Under the pieces are notes generated by a model. It was not told where the DNA came from. It did no database searches and saw nothing but the letters and a program-made list of their open reading frames with translations. Of a stretch of DNA of 64,000 nt, positions 9,714 through 19,184 are shown piece by piece. Positions within the stretch are counted from its first letter, which is position 1. The number at the start of each line of letters is the position of its first letter. The position numbers and the translations under genes are program-made. The stretch is from assembly GCA_905479995.1 (NCBI GenBank), contig CAJQON010000030.1:62001-126000 (forward strand), read 5' to 3'. This DNA is from an uncultured Flavobacteriales bacterium (GTDB lineage Bacteria; Bacteroidota; Bacteroidia; Flavobacteriales_E; Vicingaceae).

Positions 9714-10964
9714 TTAAGTAATCTGTTCTTTCGTTCTGAAAACCAATACTGACGTAAGCAAGCTCATCAACACTACCCCTTGATTCCTTCCTAAAACATT
9801 TTCTGTTAAACATGCAATAGAAAACACAATTATCAGCCCCAAAAGTATTCCATTTTTCTCTTTTATAGCCTTAATTATCAAATAAATAAGTAGAAATAAA
9901 AATACCGCAAGACCAACAATACCATTTGATAGCATCACATCTAAGTATTGATCGTGGCAGTTGTAATTACTTTGAATAGCAAAAATAAAATTCTTTTCAT
10001 TATAATTTTTCATCAAATCATCTTGAACATCGCCTATTCCAGTGCCAAATAATGGTCGTTTTTTAATTTCATCCATTGCACAAGTCCAAAGCGCAATTCT
10101 GGTATTCAATCCATTCCAATTTTCTTTTTTAATTTCTCCATTAAAATGGTTGATAGGATTGGTATTGTCAAACTGAAATTCAACATGAGTAATACTATCA
10201 AACCTTTTTAGCACTTTTGGAAAAAACGCTACTAATCCTACAACAAAAAGAGCCAGTACACCCAACAACATAAGGGTCTGTTTTCTATTTATTTTATTTA
10301 AAATTAACAACGCTACAAAACTTGCAATAAGAAGAGCCATTGTTAAAATAGAGGTTCTTGAGGCTAATAAATATTGACTCACTATCAGAAACACCAAAAC
10401 AACTACAGAAATCATTTTCTCTAATTTGTTCAACTTATCGTTATACCAAAAATAAAACAGCCCAACCAAAGCAATGTTAACATACATGGCAAAATAAACC
10501 GCCTGCTTACCCACATATTGCACTATATTATCATTATAAAACCAACCACTATCGCCAGTATCCATATACTTGCCCCATTGGGTTAATATTCCCACTAAAG
10601 GAATTAAACAAACCAAACTAATAAAGGTTTTAAAAACGAGCTGAACTTGATTCTTACTTAATGGAGCAACACCATAAATAATAGGAAACAGCAACAAAGA
10701 CAGTCTTAATTCAATTACTTTCCATCCTTGTTTCGCATCTGTTGAATAAAAAACGGAAACAACAAAAATCAGAAACAAAGAGACTAATACCCAAAAATCT
10801 TTAGAGCAAAAAAACGTTTTCAATTTATACCCAATTTTCTTATCAATTAATGCGGTTAACATTAATGAGAAGACAAGCGCATTGGTTGTTACCAAAAAGC
10901 TCGACATTAAATGAAAGAATAATAACGCTATGGTCAAATATAGAAGTAATTTAGACCTAATCAT
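9714..10964 (-). CDS. O-antigen ligase/polymerase family membrane protein (Wzy_C type)
   Basis: This 416-residue protein has about ten to twelve hydrophobic segments and a large external loop (roughly residues 240-330) before GTGIGDVQDDLMKNYNE and the HDQYLDVMLSNGIVGL motif characteristic of the Wzy_C/O-antigen ligase superfamily. The histidine in NCHDQYLD corresponds to the conserved ligase/polymerase histidine. It would join or polymerise lipid-linked repeat units on the periplasmic side. The next gene upstream ends 3 bases before its start, so it is in the glycosyltransferase operon. Ligase (WaaL) versus polymerase (Wzy) cannot be separated by sequence here. Confidence 0.82.
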   Translation of the reverse strand: MIRSKLLLYLTIALLFFHLMSSFLVTTNALVFSLMLTALIDKKIGYKLKTFFCSKDFWVLVSLFLIFVVSVFYSTDAKQGWKVIELRLSLLLFPIIYGVAPLSKNQVQLVFKTFISLVCLIPLVGILTQWGKYMDTGDSGWFYNDNIVQYVGKQAVYFAMYVNIALVGLFYFWYNDKLNKLEKMISVVVLVFLIVSQYLLASRTSILTMALLIASFVALLILNKINRKQTLMLLGVLALFVVGLVAFFPKVLKRFDSITHVEFQFDNTNPINHFNGEIKKENWNGLNTRIALWTCAMDEIKKRPLFGTGIGDVQDDLMKNYNEKNFIFAIQSNYNCHDQYLDVMLSNGIVGLAVFLFLLIYLIIKAIKEKNGILLGLIIVFSIACLTENVLGRNQGVVLMSLLTSVLVFRTKEQIT

Positions 10965-10967
10965 CTT

Positions 10968-12065
10968 TTAAGATTTTTTAGATTTCTCACCCATTCTCTG
11001 AAGTGCAATATACAACTGCTGGTATTCTAATCCACACCTAAAATTATTATAATGCCGTTCATAAATGGTGCTTGAATTTTCAGAAATTTGTTTCAACTTT
11101 TTAGTGTGTGTTCGCAAAAACTCTATATAATCAATGGCTTTTTCTTTAGTATCAAATAAATAGCCGTTAACCCCAGTTGTTACGATATCTTGATTACCAC
11201 AACATTGGCTCAACACCAATGGCAACCCAAAAGAAAGCGCCTCTATAGTAGCCAGTGAAAGTCCTTCCCAGGAAGAAGTTGACAAATATAAATCTGCTGT
11301 CTGCAACGTTTTATAAACTTCACTTTTTGAACACCATCCGGTTATCTTTATATTTTTGCTTGTCAACGTATCTTTTAACTCACCATCACCAACCCACGTA
11401 AAAGCAATTTTTGGATCACCTTCATAGTATCTGGCTATTTCGTTAAATAGTTGCGGGTCTTTCTGAATCGTAATTTTACCACAAACAACCACGTTAAACA
11501 CATTAGAATCTTTCTCAATATCATTTAACTTACCTGGAATGGTTACCCCATTTTTTATCTTTTTGGTTTTAATCCCAAGCTTCTCATATTCTTCCAATTC
11601 AGAATTACACGAACTAACAATTACAGTATTGTTTTGGTGAATCACCTTTTCTATCCACTTATAAAGTAGCTTTTTACTGCTCGATATATCCGTTCTCAAA
11701 AAAGATGCTGCATTGGGAGTATAAACCACAGTTTTACAGTCTTTATTTTTTCGAATAAATTGACCTAAAACACCAGCTTTAGATGAATGAAGGTGTAAAA
11801 TGTCGTATCTATAATTTTTGAGAATTTTTTTCAATTCAAAAAAAGCTTTTAAATCTTTTGTCAAGCTAATTTCTCGCTTAGCATTTTCCCAACGTACAAA
11901 TGTTGCCACTCCTTTATATTCCGATTTTATTTTCTCGATGGCACGACAATCTTTCCGCTCTCCATGAACAATAATATGCTTATAGTTAGGCATACTAAAC
12001 ACCAATTCTTGTAAAAATGTGTTTATTCCGGTGGCAAAAGGCTCAACTACGTGAATTATCGTCAT
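10968..12065 (-). CDS. Family 4 (GT-B fold) glycosyltransferase
   Basis: This 365-residue glycosyltransferase has an N-terminal Rossmann-like half with DILHLHSSKAGVLGQ near residue 95 and a C-terminal half with VVVCGKITIQKDPQL near 195 and WEGLSLATIEALSFGLPLVL near 265-285. The last block contains the EX7E-type donor-binding region. This is the standard order for GT4-like enzymes using nucleotide sugars. Its start codon overlaps the end of the upstream GT2 gene by one base and it is followed at 3 bases by the O-antigen ligase. Cytoplasmic, peripheral to the inner membrane. Sugar specificity unknown. Confidence 0.88.
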   Translation of the reverse strand: MTIIHVVEPFATGINTFLQELVFSMPNYKHIIVHGERKDCRAIEKIKSEYKGVATFVRWENAKREISLTKDLKAFFELKKILKNYRYDILHLHSSKAGVLGQFIRKNKDCKTVVYTPNAASFLRTDISSSKKLLYKWIEKVIHQNNTVIVSSCNSELEEYEKLGIKTKKIKNGVTIPGKLNDIEKDSNVFNVVVCGKITIQKDPQLFNEIARYYEGDPKIAFTWVGDGELKDTLTSKNIKITGWCSKSEVYKTLQTADLYLSTSSWEGLSLATIEALSFGLPLVLSQCCGNQDIVTTGVNGYLFDTKEKAIDYIEFLRTHTKKLKQISENSSTIYERHYNNFRCGLEYQQLYIALQRMGEKSKKS

Positions 12066-12871
12066 TAGCTACTAAATATTTTAGTCTTAATTTTCATTAT
12101 AGTAGTAGCACTTAAACTCATTAACAACAGATTATATGGAACACCATATAAAAAATGAAAGTTTAATGGGCTGTAATCAAAAATAATCCGAAGCTTACTT
12201 TTGCTTTGTTCTTTTCTTCTAGACTGAGAAATTCCTTTTTCATTAAATTCTACAGAGGTTAAAAAAGAAGGGATATTAGCTGTTTTGGCTTTATTTGCAA
12301 TGTTAAAAAAATAAGCGTAATCTTCTGCAGCCTGATATTTGTCTGGATATTTCCCAACATCCTCAACAACCGATAAACGATACATTGTAGAAGGGTGAAT
12401 TAGCGAACATCTTATTGACATTTGTCTCCTAATTTTATTGTGTGTTGTTGGTGGTTTTTTGCAAAAAACTTGTTTGCCCGACTCATCCAACCACCTCACC
12501 CATGAGCCCACGATATCAATGTTTTTATTCTGCTCTAAAAAATTCTCTTGAACCTCAAATCGATCATCCACACATACATCTCCACAATCTATTCTAGCTA
12601 TAAATTGATGTTTTTTAACCTTTAAAATATGTTCTAAACCATGATTTAAAGCGTAAGAAATCCCCTTATTTTCGTTTAATTTTATAATTTCTAATAAAAC
12701 ATTTTGATTTAAACTATCATTTAAACGTTCTAAATCAGGGGTCTCGAGTTCATCACTTCCATCATCTACTATTAACACATCAATTCCATGAGCATGCTTA
12801 ATTGAACCTAACGTTTTTTTCAAACATCCTAAGTTATTGTAATGTGGTATAAGTACAATTGTCTTTATCAT
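12065..12871 (-). CDS. Family 2 glycosyltransferase
   Basis: A 268-residue GT2 enzyme and the first gene of this part of the polysaccharide cluster. Visible motifs are VLIPHYNNLGCLKKTL at the N-terminus, IVDDGSDE near residue 35, a metal site FIARIDCGDV near residue 92, and SIRCSLIHPSTMYR near residue 150, which resembles the acceptor region of Bacteroidota GT2 enzymes. A hydrophobic segment near the C-terminus (FLYGVPYNLLLMSLSA) may attach it to the membrane. It is divergent from galE across about 210 bases; no clear consensus promoter for either gene was found there. Confidence 0.85.
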   Translation of the reverse strand: MIKTIVLIPHYNNLGCLKKTLGSIKHAHGIDVLIVDDGSDELETPDLERLNDSLNQNVLLEIIKLNENKGISYALNHGLEHILKVKKHQFIARIDCGDVCVDDRFEVQENFLEQNKNIDIVGSWVRWLDESGKQVFCKKPPTTHNKIRRQMSIRCSLIHPSTMYRLSVVEDVGKYPDKYQAAEDYAYFFNIANKAKTANIPSFLTSVEFNEKGISQSRRKEQSKSKLRIIFDYSPLNFHFLYGVPYNLLLMSLSATTIMKIKTKIFSS

Positions 12872-13083
12872 TCAACCCAAATAGATAGTAAAGTAAAAGT
12901 ATAATAATTTTTCTACTTTACCACAGCTAAGCCCCCTAAAAGACTGAAAAAACAACATGAAAGGTTGCATCTTAAAATATTATATAACTTTAGGACGTGT
13001 CGTTTTTAAAAACGCTAATTTTACATTAAAATGATTTTTAAAGGACTAAAACATTTGATACAAACAAGTTGATACAGAGCAGC

Positions 13084-14121
13084 ATGAAAATACTTATTAC
13101 CGGAGGGGCTGGCTACATAGGCTCTCACACTATAATTGAGATATTAGAAAACACAGATTGGGAGGTTATCTCCATAGACAACTTCTCTAATTCATCGGAA
13201 CAAAATTACGATAGAATTCAACAAATAACAGGCAAAAAAATTAAGCATTATGCTATAGATTTAAAAGATTTAGCCGCAACAGAAACAGTTTTTTCGGAAA
13301 ATCCTGATATAATTGGAGTTATTCATTTTGCTGCACATAAAGCAGTTGGAGAATCTGTTGAACAACCTTTAATGTACTATGACAACAACCTAAATTCACT
13401 TAAAAACATTTTAACGTGTCAAGAAAAATATAAAGTTCCCTACCTAATATTCTCTTCATCGTGCTCTATTTATGGCAATGTAGCCGAACTACCGGTAACA
13501 GAAAAAAGCGCTATTGCAAAAGCAGAATCCCCATATGCTTACACTAAAATTATTGGTGAAACCATGATAAATGATATGAGCATGATTAGTGATACGCTAA
13601 AAGCCATTTCATTAAGATACTTTAATCCTGTAGGTGCACACCCTTCTGGATTAATTGGAGAATTGTCAATTCACAAACCAAACAACTTAGTCCCCTTTAT
13701 TACCCAAACCGCAATAGGCAAGCAAGAATCTTTAACTGTTTTTGGTAAAAATTACGACACAAGAGATGGTACTTGTATAAGAGATTATATCCATGTAAGT
13801 GACATTGCAAATGCACATATCTTAGCACTTCAACACCTTATAATTAACAACAAAAATCTTCCTCACGACATTATTAATGTGGGAACAGGTGTTGGAAGTA
13901 CTGTTTTAGAAGTTATCAATGCTTTTGAAAAAGTAAGCAACGAAAAGTTAAATTATACCATTGGCAATAAAAGGGCTGGTGATGTTGGTGCCATTTTCGC
14001 GAACAATGAGAAAGCAAAACAGCTATTAAATTGGGAGCCTAAAAGAAACATTGATGACATGATGAGTTCTGCCTGGAAATGGGAAAAACACCTATCATTA
14101 ACTATGAATGAACAATCCTAA
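13084..14121 (+). CDS. galE: UDP-glucose 4-epimerase
   Basis: A 345-residue short-chain dehydrogenase/epimerase that interconverts UDP-glucose and UDP-galactose and so feeds sugars to the neighbouring glycan cluster. The NAD-binding loop ITGGAGYIGSH is at residues 4-14, the catalytic serine region SSSCSIYGN near 120, the YxxxK pair in SPYAYTKIIGE near 147, and substrate contacts YFNPVGAHPSG and GKNYDTRDGTCIRDYIHV follow. The ATG at 13084 is preferred over an in-frame TTG at 13069 because it places the Rossmann loop at the usual distance. Length matches the family. A weak AATAAGC/GCTTATT hairpin lies downstream near 14130-14157. Confidence 0.95.
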   Translation: MKILITGGAGYIGSHTIIEILENTDWEVISIDNFSNSSEQNYDRIQQITGKKIKHYAIDLKDLAATETVFSENPDIIGVIHFAAHKAVGESVEQPLMYYDNNLNSLKNILTCQEKYKVPYLIFSSSCSIYGNVAELPVTEKSAIAKAESPYAYTKIIGETMINDMSMISDTLKAISLRYFNPVGAHPSGLIGELSIHKPNNLVPFITQTAIGKQESLTVFGKNYDTRDGTCIRDYIHVSDIANAHILALQHLIINNKNLPHDIINVGTGVGSTVLEVINAFEKVSNEKLNYTIGNKRAGDVGAIFANNEKAKQLLNWEPKRNIDDMMSSAWKWEKHLSLTMNEQS

Positions 14122-14187
14122 AAAGAAGATAATAAGCCCCACAAAAACAGCTTATTTTAAAGCATTTTTTCTTTTAAAAATAAATTG

Positions 14188-14217
14188 TTTGGTTTTTATA
14201 AAAAATTCATACATTTG
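14188..14217 (+). promoter_or_regulatory. Bacteroidota-type promoter of rpsT
   Basis: TTTG at 14188-14191, an 18-base spacer and TACATTTG at 14210-14217 match the Bacteroidota primary sigma consensus TTTG-N17/19-TAnnTTTG exactly. It lies 35 bases before the rpsT start codon, so transcription should begin near 14222-14225. Confidence 0.8.
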
Positions 14218-14252
14218 CAGTCCTTAAAAATTAAGAAATAAATTAGAGAGAT

Positions 14253-14504
14253 ATGGCTAATCATAAGTCGGCATTAAAAAGAATAAGACAAACAGCGACA
14301 AGAACGCTAAGAAATAAGTTTCAACACAAAACTACTCGTAACGCTGTTAAAGCTTTAAGAGACAGTACTGACAAAAAAGAGGCAGCAGCTATGTTACCGA
14401 AAGTTTCGTCTATGTTAGATAAATTATCTAAAAGAAACATTATTCACAACAACAAAGCAGCAAACTTAAAATCTAAATTAACGAAGCACGTTGCTAGTTT
14501 ATAA
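14253..14504 (+). CDS. rpsT: 30S ribosomal protein S20
   Basis: This 83-residue, strongly basic protein begins [22 protein letters not shown], the standard S20 N-terminus, and includes the [19 protein letters not shown] and [12 protein letters not shown] blocks that form the helical bundle binding 16S rRNA. Length is normal. It is a single-gene transcription unit: a consensus promoter lies directly upstream and a strong intrinsic terminator directly downstream. Confidence 0.98.
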   Translation: MANHKSALKRIRQTATRTLRNKFQHKTTRNAVKALRDSTDKKEAAAMLPKVSSMLDKLSKRNIIHNNKAANLKSKLTKHVASL

Positions 14505-14526
14505 GTTTTAGATTTAAAAAATATTG

Positions 14527-14557
14527 AAAAGGCTTTCTGAAAAGAAAGCCTTTTTTT
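14527..14557 (+). terminator. Intrinsic terminator of rpsT
   Basis: GGCTTTCT (14531-14538), loop GAAA and AGAAAGCC (14543-14550), extended by A/T pairs and followed by seven T residues. It starts 22 bases after the rpsT stop codon. Confidence 0.92.
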
Positions 14558-14592
14558 ATGCGTTATACTTACCTTTACTAAAAGCTTAATTT

Positions 14593-15584
14593 ATGATTAG
14601 AGTTGCTATAAACGGATTTGGAAGAATTGGTCGCTCCTTTACGAGAGCAATTCAAGAACACAACAACATAACGCTTGTTGCTATTAATGACCTAACTGAC
14701 GCGAATACTTTAGCCCATTTATTGAAGTATGATTCTGTGCATGGAAAGTTTAATGGAACAGTTTCATCTTCGAAAGAGGCTTTATACATTAACGGAAAAA
14801 GTATTCAAATTTTAAACGAAAAAGACCCCAAAAACTTACCTTGGAGTGATTTAAACATAGATATTGTTATAGAAGCTACTGGCCACTTTTTAACCAAAGA
14901 GTTGGCCAATGGCCACTTAATTGCTGGCGCAAAAAAAGTAATTCTTTCAGCTCCTCCAAAAAGCAACGACATAAGCACTGTTGTTTTAGGTATTAATGAC
15001 GAAATTATTACGGAAGATCAATTAATTGTATCTAATGCATCTTGCACAACCAACGCGGCTGCTCCTCTTAAAAAGTTTTGCACGACTTGTATCACATAGA
15101 AAGTGCCTACATTACAACAGTACATTCTTACACAAGTGACCAAACTTTGCATGATTCACCGCACAAAGACCTGAGGCGCGCAAGAGCTGGAGCACTCTCA
15201 ATTATTCCAACTACAACTGGTGCTGCTAAAGCCATTACAAAAATATTTCCTGATTTAGATGGGAAAATTGGCGGCTGCGGAATAAGAGTTCCAGTACCAA
15301 ACGGTTCTTTAATTGATATTAGCGTTATATTAAAAGAAAATCCAGATGTTAAGGCCATTAACAATGCATTTAAAACTGCTGCCGAAAACGAGTTAAAAGG
15401 TATTTTAAAATATACCGAAGAGCCATTAGTCTCGATTGACATTGTTGGAAATTCACATTCTTGCATTTTTGATTCTCAATTGACTTCCATTACCGGACAT
15501 ATGGTAAAGATTATGGGTTGGTACGATAATGAAATGGGTTATTCTAACCGATTAGCCGATTTGGTTATTAAGATTTCCAACTAA
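14593..15584 (+). pseudogene. gap: Glyceraldehyde-3-phosphate dehydrogenase, interrupted by a single-base frameshift
   Basis: Two overlapping frames together encode a full-length, about 330-residue GAPDH. The first (14593-15099) has the NAD-binding INGFGRIGRS and the active-site SNASCTTN, then breaks after AAAPLKK. The second frame carries the continuation (VLHDLYHIES, TVHSYTSDQ with the catalytic histidine, HKDLRRARAG, IIPTTTGAAKA, WYDNEMGYSNR) to 15584. The break is a run of five A residues at 15070-15074: a sixth A would restore LKKVLHD in one frame. All catalytic residues survive, so this is either a very recent mutation, a sequencing error in a homopolymer, or less likely a programmed -1 frameshift. 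The stop overlaps the convergent aroA stop by three to four bases. Confidence 0.9.
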
Positions 15585-16810
15585 TCAATTGAAAACCCAA
15601 CCAGAGAAAGATCCTTCCAAAAGTTAGGATAAGATTTCTTTACCACATCAGCATCCTCAATTTTTATTGGCTTAAACAGTGCTAAAGGAGCAAAAGACAT
15701 TGCCATACGATGATCATCGTAGGTCATAACACGCTTTATTTCTATAGATTTTTTTTGGAGTGATGGGAAAATCAAAATATCATCCTTTTCAACTTCAACA
15801 GAAAAGCCCAACTTGCTCAATTCATTCTGTAAGGCCGAAATCCTATCTGTCTCTTTTATTCTTAATGTTTTTAGTCCTGTGAAGCGCGCATTAACACTTA
15901 ATGCTGCACATGTTACAGCAACCGTTTGAGCAATATCTGGACAATCTGTAAAATCAAGTTCTAGCACTTTAAAATTAACTTCAGCATTCTTAGTTAGCTT
16001 AATTCCTCCATCTATAAAGGTGGTTTCAACCCCCATCTTTCTATAAACACCCGTAACAGCCGAATCACCTTGCAAACTTTCTTTTTTTAATCCATAAAGT
16101 GTAATACTTGCCTCCTTTGATAAGGCTACCACACCATACCAATAAGATGCAGCACTCCAATCTGCTTCAACCGTAAAGTTTTTTGCCTTATATTGAGATT
16201 TAGCAACCTCTACTCCTTCATCAAACCAGTTAACATTAACTCCAAAATGAGCCATCATTTCAGTTGTCATTTTAAGGTAAGGTTGAGAAATTAATTCTCC
16301 TTCAAAACAAATTTTCAATCCTTGTTTTAATCGAGGTGCAATCATCAACAAAGCAGATATATACTGACTACTAACACTACCATCAATAGTTAAAATTCCG
16401 CCAACCAACTCCTTTCCTTTAATCTTTAATGGAGGATAACCTTCTTCTTCTATATACTTAATGTCAGCGCCTATTTTTTGCAAGGCCTCTACAAGAACTT
16501 TTATTGGACGCTGCTTCATTCTGTCAGCTCCTGTTAACAACCAATCTCCTGGAGTAATGGCTAAATAAGCTGTTAAAAAACGCATTGCAGTTCCTGCCAA
16601 ACCAACATCTAAAGTTGTGTTTCCAGTTTCTATGAGGTTCAACAAGTTCTTAAGAACGTTGGTATCTTCTGCTTCAGCCAGATTATCAATAACAAAATCT
16701 TCACCACATAAAGCCTGCACAATTAGCGCTCGGTTACTCTCACTTTTAGAAGCCGTTAATTTTATTTGACCAGCCAATTGAGCTGTAGTATGTGACAATA
16801 GAATATCCAA
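15581..16810 (-). CDS. aroA: 3-phosphoshikimate 1-carboxyvinyltransferase (EPSP synthase)
   Basis: This 409-residue enzyme transfers enolpyruvyl from PEP to shikimate 3-phosphate, the sixth shikimate-pathway step. Visible motifs: LTASKSESNRALI (residues 17-29, phosphate binding), GLAGTAMRFLTAYL near 70, SSQYISALLM near 147, DFTDCPDIAQTVAV near 280, RIKETDRISAL near 315 and YDDHRMAMSFAPLAL near 368. No ATG or GTG fits the N-terminus; a TTG at 16810, three bases after the aroB stop, gives the expected start. It forms an operon with aroB. It is slightly shorter than the E. coli protein, as usual for Bacteroidota. Confidence 0.94.
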   Translation of the reverse strand: MDILLSHTTAQLAGQIKLTASKSESNRALIVQALCGEDFVIDNLAEAEDTNVLKNLLNLIETGNTTLDVGLAGTAMRFLTAYLAITPGDWLLTGADRMKQRPIKVLVEALQKIGADIKYIEEEGYPPLKIKGKELVGGILTIDGSVSSQYISALLMIAPRLKQGLKICFEGELISQPYLKMTTEMMAHFGVNVNWFDEGVEVAKSQYKAKNFTVEADWSAASYWYGVVALSKEASITLYGLKKESLQGDSAVTGVYRKMGVETTFIDGGIKLTKNAEVNFKVLELDFTDCPDIAQTVAVTCAALSVNARFTGLKTLRIKETDRISALQNELSKLGFSVEVEKDDILIFPSLQKKSIEIKRVMTYDDHRMAMSFAPLALFKPIKIEDADVVKKSYPNFWKDLSLVGFSID

Positions 16811-16813
16811 AAC

Positions 16814-17887
16814 TTACGCAATTAATGAATTGTAATAATCCAAAGATGCTTCGATTATCTTTTTATCAACTGTTTGATTGATGATTCCTTCGCCCACATT
16901 ACTCAACAATGAAAAGTTAATGTCCTCATTTTCATTTTTTTTGTCATTCTCCATTAATGCAATCAACATTGGATACAACTCTTTTTCAATTATATAAGGC
17001 TTGTAAAACTCTAATACGGTATAACAAACATCTTCAAGTTGAGCCATTTCTAACCCACAAGACCTATAGGAAATGTATGCCTCACAAATCATCCCAATGG
17101 CAATAGATTCACCATGTAAAAGAGGTGATTTGTCATTTTCTAAAGAGTAACTTTCTAGTGCATGTCCAACAGTATGACCAAAATTGAGCAACTTCCTTTC
17201 ACCCTTTTCCAAAGGATCAGAAAGTACAATCTTGTTTTTTATTTTTACAGAAGTCGTAATCAACATTTCCCATTGATTGTCTTCAAACAACATCCCTCCT
17301 TTTAATTCTTCCCAATAATTGCTATCACAAATTAATGCATGTTTTAATGCTTCAGCATAACCCGAAAGCATTTGACGTTTATCTAAGGTCTTTAAAAAGT
17401 TAGGGTTAATAAATACTCCTTTTGGCTCTTTAAATAAACCTATCATGTTTTTTAATCCTTCAAAATCTACGCCTACTTTACCTCCAACAGAAGCATCAAT
17501 TTGAGAAAGCAACGTGGTAGGAACATTAATAAAATCTATACCACGTTTATATGTCGAGGCAATAAAACCACCCATATCGGTAATAACTCCTCCTCCTAAA
17601 TTAACCAACAATGCTTTTCTATCTGCTTTATAATCGGATAAAGTTTTCCATATCTGGTAACAAATATCAAGTGTTTTATTCTCCTCTCCGCTATCTATTT
17701 CTATAATTTCTGCTCCTTGAAGCATTTCAACATTGGCAATTAATTCCGTAGCACAATTACTCAAAGTGTTTTCATCTACCAAAATAAATAGTTTACTTGG
17801 AGCCAAACGAACCAAAATTTCATTTAAACAAACAAGTACTTCGTTGCCAATAAATACTTCGGAATTAGTAGTACTAATTTTCTCCAT
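16814..17887 (-). CDS. aroB: 3-dehydroquinate synthase
   Basis: This 357-residue NAD- and metal-dependent enzyme converts DAHP to 3-dehydroquinate, the second shikimate step. The nucleotide-binding region ILVDENTLSNC is near residue 35 and the signature GGGVITDMGGFIASTYKRGI near residues 98-117. TTLLSQIDASVGGKVGVDF follows, and the metal-binding histidines fall in LNFGHTVGHALE and LLHGESIAIGM. Length is typical. It leads the aroB-aroA operon and is divergent from the proline dehydrogenase gene across 116 bases. Confidence 0.95.
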   Translation of the reverse strand: MEKISTTNSEVFIGNEVLVCLNEILVRLAPSKLFILVDENTLSNCATELIANVEMLQGAEIIEIDSGEENKTLDICYQIWKTLSDYKADRKALLVNLGGGVITDMGGFIASTYKRGIDFINVPTTLLSQIDASVGGKVGVDFEGLKNMIGLFKEPKGVFINPNFLKTLDKRQMLSGYAEALKHALICDSNYWEELKGGMLFEDNQWEMLITTSVKIKNKIVLSDPLEKGERKLLNFGHTVGHALESYSLENDKSPLLHGESIAIGMICEAYISYRSCGLEMAQLEDVCYTVLEFYKPYIIEKELYPMLIALMENDKKNENEDINFSLLSNVGEGIINQTVDKKIIEASLDYYNSLIA

Positions 17888-18003
17888 TTTTTAATAGAAT
17901 CAGTAAACAATTAATAATGTGTAAAAATAGCTTATTTATGATGGAGTAAAATCATATTTTGTACTAATTTCGTGAGGTAATATTTTAGCATAATTTTATT
18001 CTA

Positions 18004-19164
18004 ATGGATTTTAACAACACCGAAATAGCTTTTTCGGGAATGAGCAACAAAGATTTAAAGCGCAGTTATTGGCTTTTTAAAATTATTGGCTGGAATTGGT
18101 TAATTAGCATCAGTCCTTTGCTTTTAAAAATTTTTATGCCTCTTTGGTTTCCTGTCCCCATAATAAAAGCTACTATTTTTAAGCAATTTTGTGGCGGTGA
18201 AAGTATTGACGATTGCCAAAAAACAATAGAAAAATTAAGTCAACAAAATGTCAATACCATTTTAGATTATTCCGTTGAAGGAATTGAAGATGAAGCTATT
18301 TTTGATGCAAATGTTAAAGAAGCGTTGAATGCGATTAAAAAAGCAAAAAACAATCCGAACATACCATTTAGCGTATTTAAAGTAACTGGTTTTGGACGAT
18401 TTGATTTGTTAGAAAAGATCAATTCTAAAAAAGAATTGTCTGCAAACGAAACACAAGATTTTGAGACTATAAAAGGAAGAATTGACGAAATGTGCCAGTA
18501 TGCTTTTGACAATGACATTCCCATTTTTATTGATGCAGAAGAAACTTGGATACAAGATACTATAGATGACATTGCGCTAGAAATGATGCGCAAATACAAT
18601 ACAAGTAAAGCTATTATTTACAATACCACTCAATTTTACCGCTGGGACAGACTAACCTATTTACAAGAATTAAAACAGGTTGCCGAAAAAGAAGGTTTTT
18701 ACTTGGGAATTAAATTGGTTAGAGGCGCTTATATTGAAAAGGAACGAGAACGGGCAGCAAAAATGGGATACAAAGACCCAATGCAGTCCACCAAAATCAA
18801 TACTGACAAAGATTTCAATTTGGCTTTAAAATATTGCATTGAGAACATTTCGCGTATATCGTTTTGTTGTGGGTCTCATAATGAAGAAAGCTCAACTTAC
18901 CTTGCTCAATTAATGAAAGACCATCAAATATCATCAAACGACAGCAGAATTTACTTTGCTCAATTGCTCGGAATGAGCGACCATATTAGCATGAATATGA
19001 GTGCTGCAAATTACAACATAGCAAAATATGTACCTTATGGGCCAGTAAAAAAAGTAACTCCTTATCTCATCCGAAGAGCGCAAGAAAACACCTCTGTTGC
19101 TGGTCAAACTGGCCGAGAGCTTTCATTAATACTGAAAGAGCAAGCACGCAGAAAAGCGAGCTAA
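18004..19164 (+). CDS. Proline dehydrogenase (monofunctional)
   Basis: A 386-residue FAD enzyme of the PutA/PRODH barrel family that oxidises proline to pyrroline-5-carboxylate and passes electrons to quinone. Typical strands are SVFKVTGFGRFDLLEKI near 120, IPIFIDAEETWIQD near 172, GIKLVRGAYIEKERERA near 232 and SHNEESS near 297. The C-terminal PYLIRRAQENTSVAGQTGRE carries the two arginines that bind the proline carboxylate. There is no P5C dehydrogenase domain, so that step must be encoded elsewhere. The hydrophobic stretch near residues 25-55 suggests membrane association. lnt follows after 20 bases and is probably co-transcribed. Confidence 0.92.
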   Translation: MDFNNTEIAFSGMSNKDLKRSYWLFKIIGWNWLISISPLLLKIFMPLWFPVPIIKATIFKQFCGGESIDDCQKTIEKLSQQNVNTILDYSVEGIEDEAIFDANVKEALNAIKKAKNNPNIPFSVFKVTGFGRFDLLEKINSKKELSANETQDFETIKGRIDEMCQYAFDNDIPIFIDAEETWIQDTIDDIALEMMRKYNTSKAIIYNTTQFYRWDRLTYLQELKQVAEKEGFYLGIKLVRGAYIEKERERAAKMGYKDPMQSTKINTDKDFNLALKYCIENISRISFCCGSHNEESSTYLAQLMKDHQISSNDSRIYFAQLLGMSDHISMNMSAANYNIAKYVPYGPVKKVTPYLIRRAQENTSVAGQTGRELSLILKEQARRKAS

Positions 19165-19184
19165 TTTTTTCATTACATTTACTT

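Noticed and set aside
12872-13083. Divergent promoters between the GT2 gene and galE
   Set aside because: Only partial TTTG elements occur (such as AACATTTG near 13045-13053) with no matching partner at the right distance.
14130-14157. AATAAGC/GCTTATT hairpin after galE as a terminator
   Set aside because: Seven-base AT-rich stem with a long loop and weak T tract; mentioned with galE but not called.
15066-15080. Programmed -1 frameshift in the GAPDH gene
   Set aside because: The slippery heptamer is imperfect, no clear stimulatory stem follows, and GAPDH is not known to use recoding; deletion or sequencing error is simpler.
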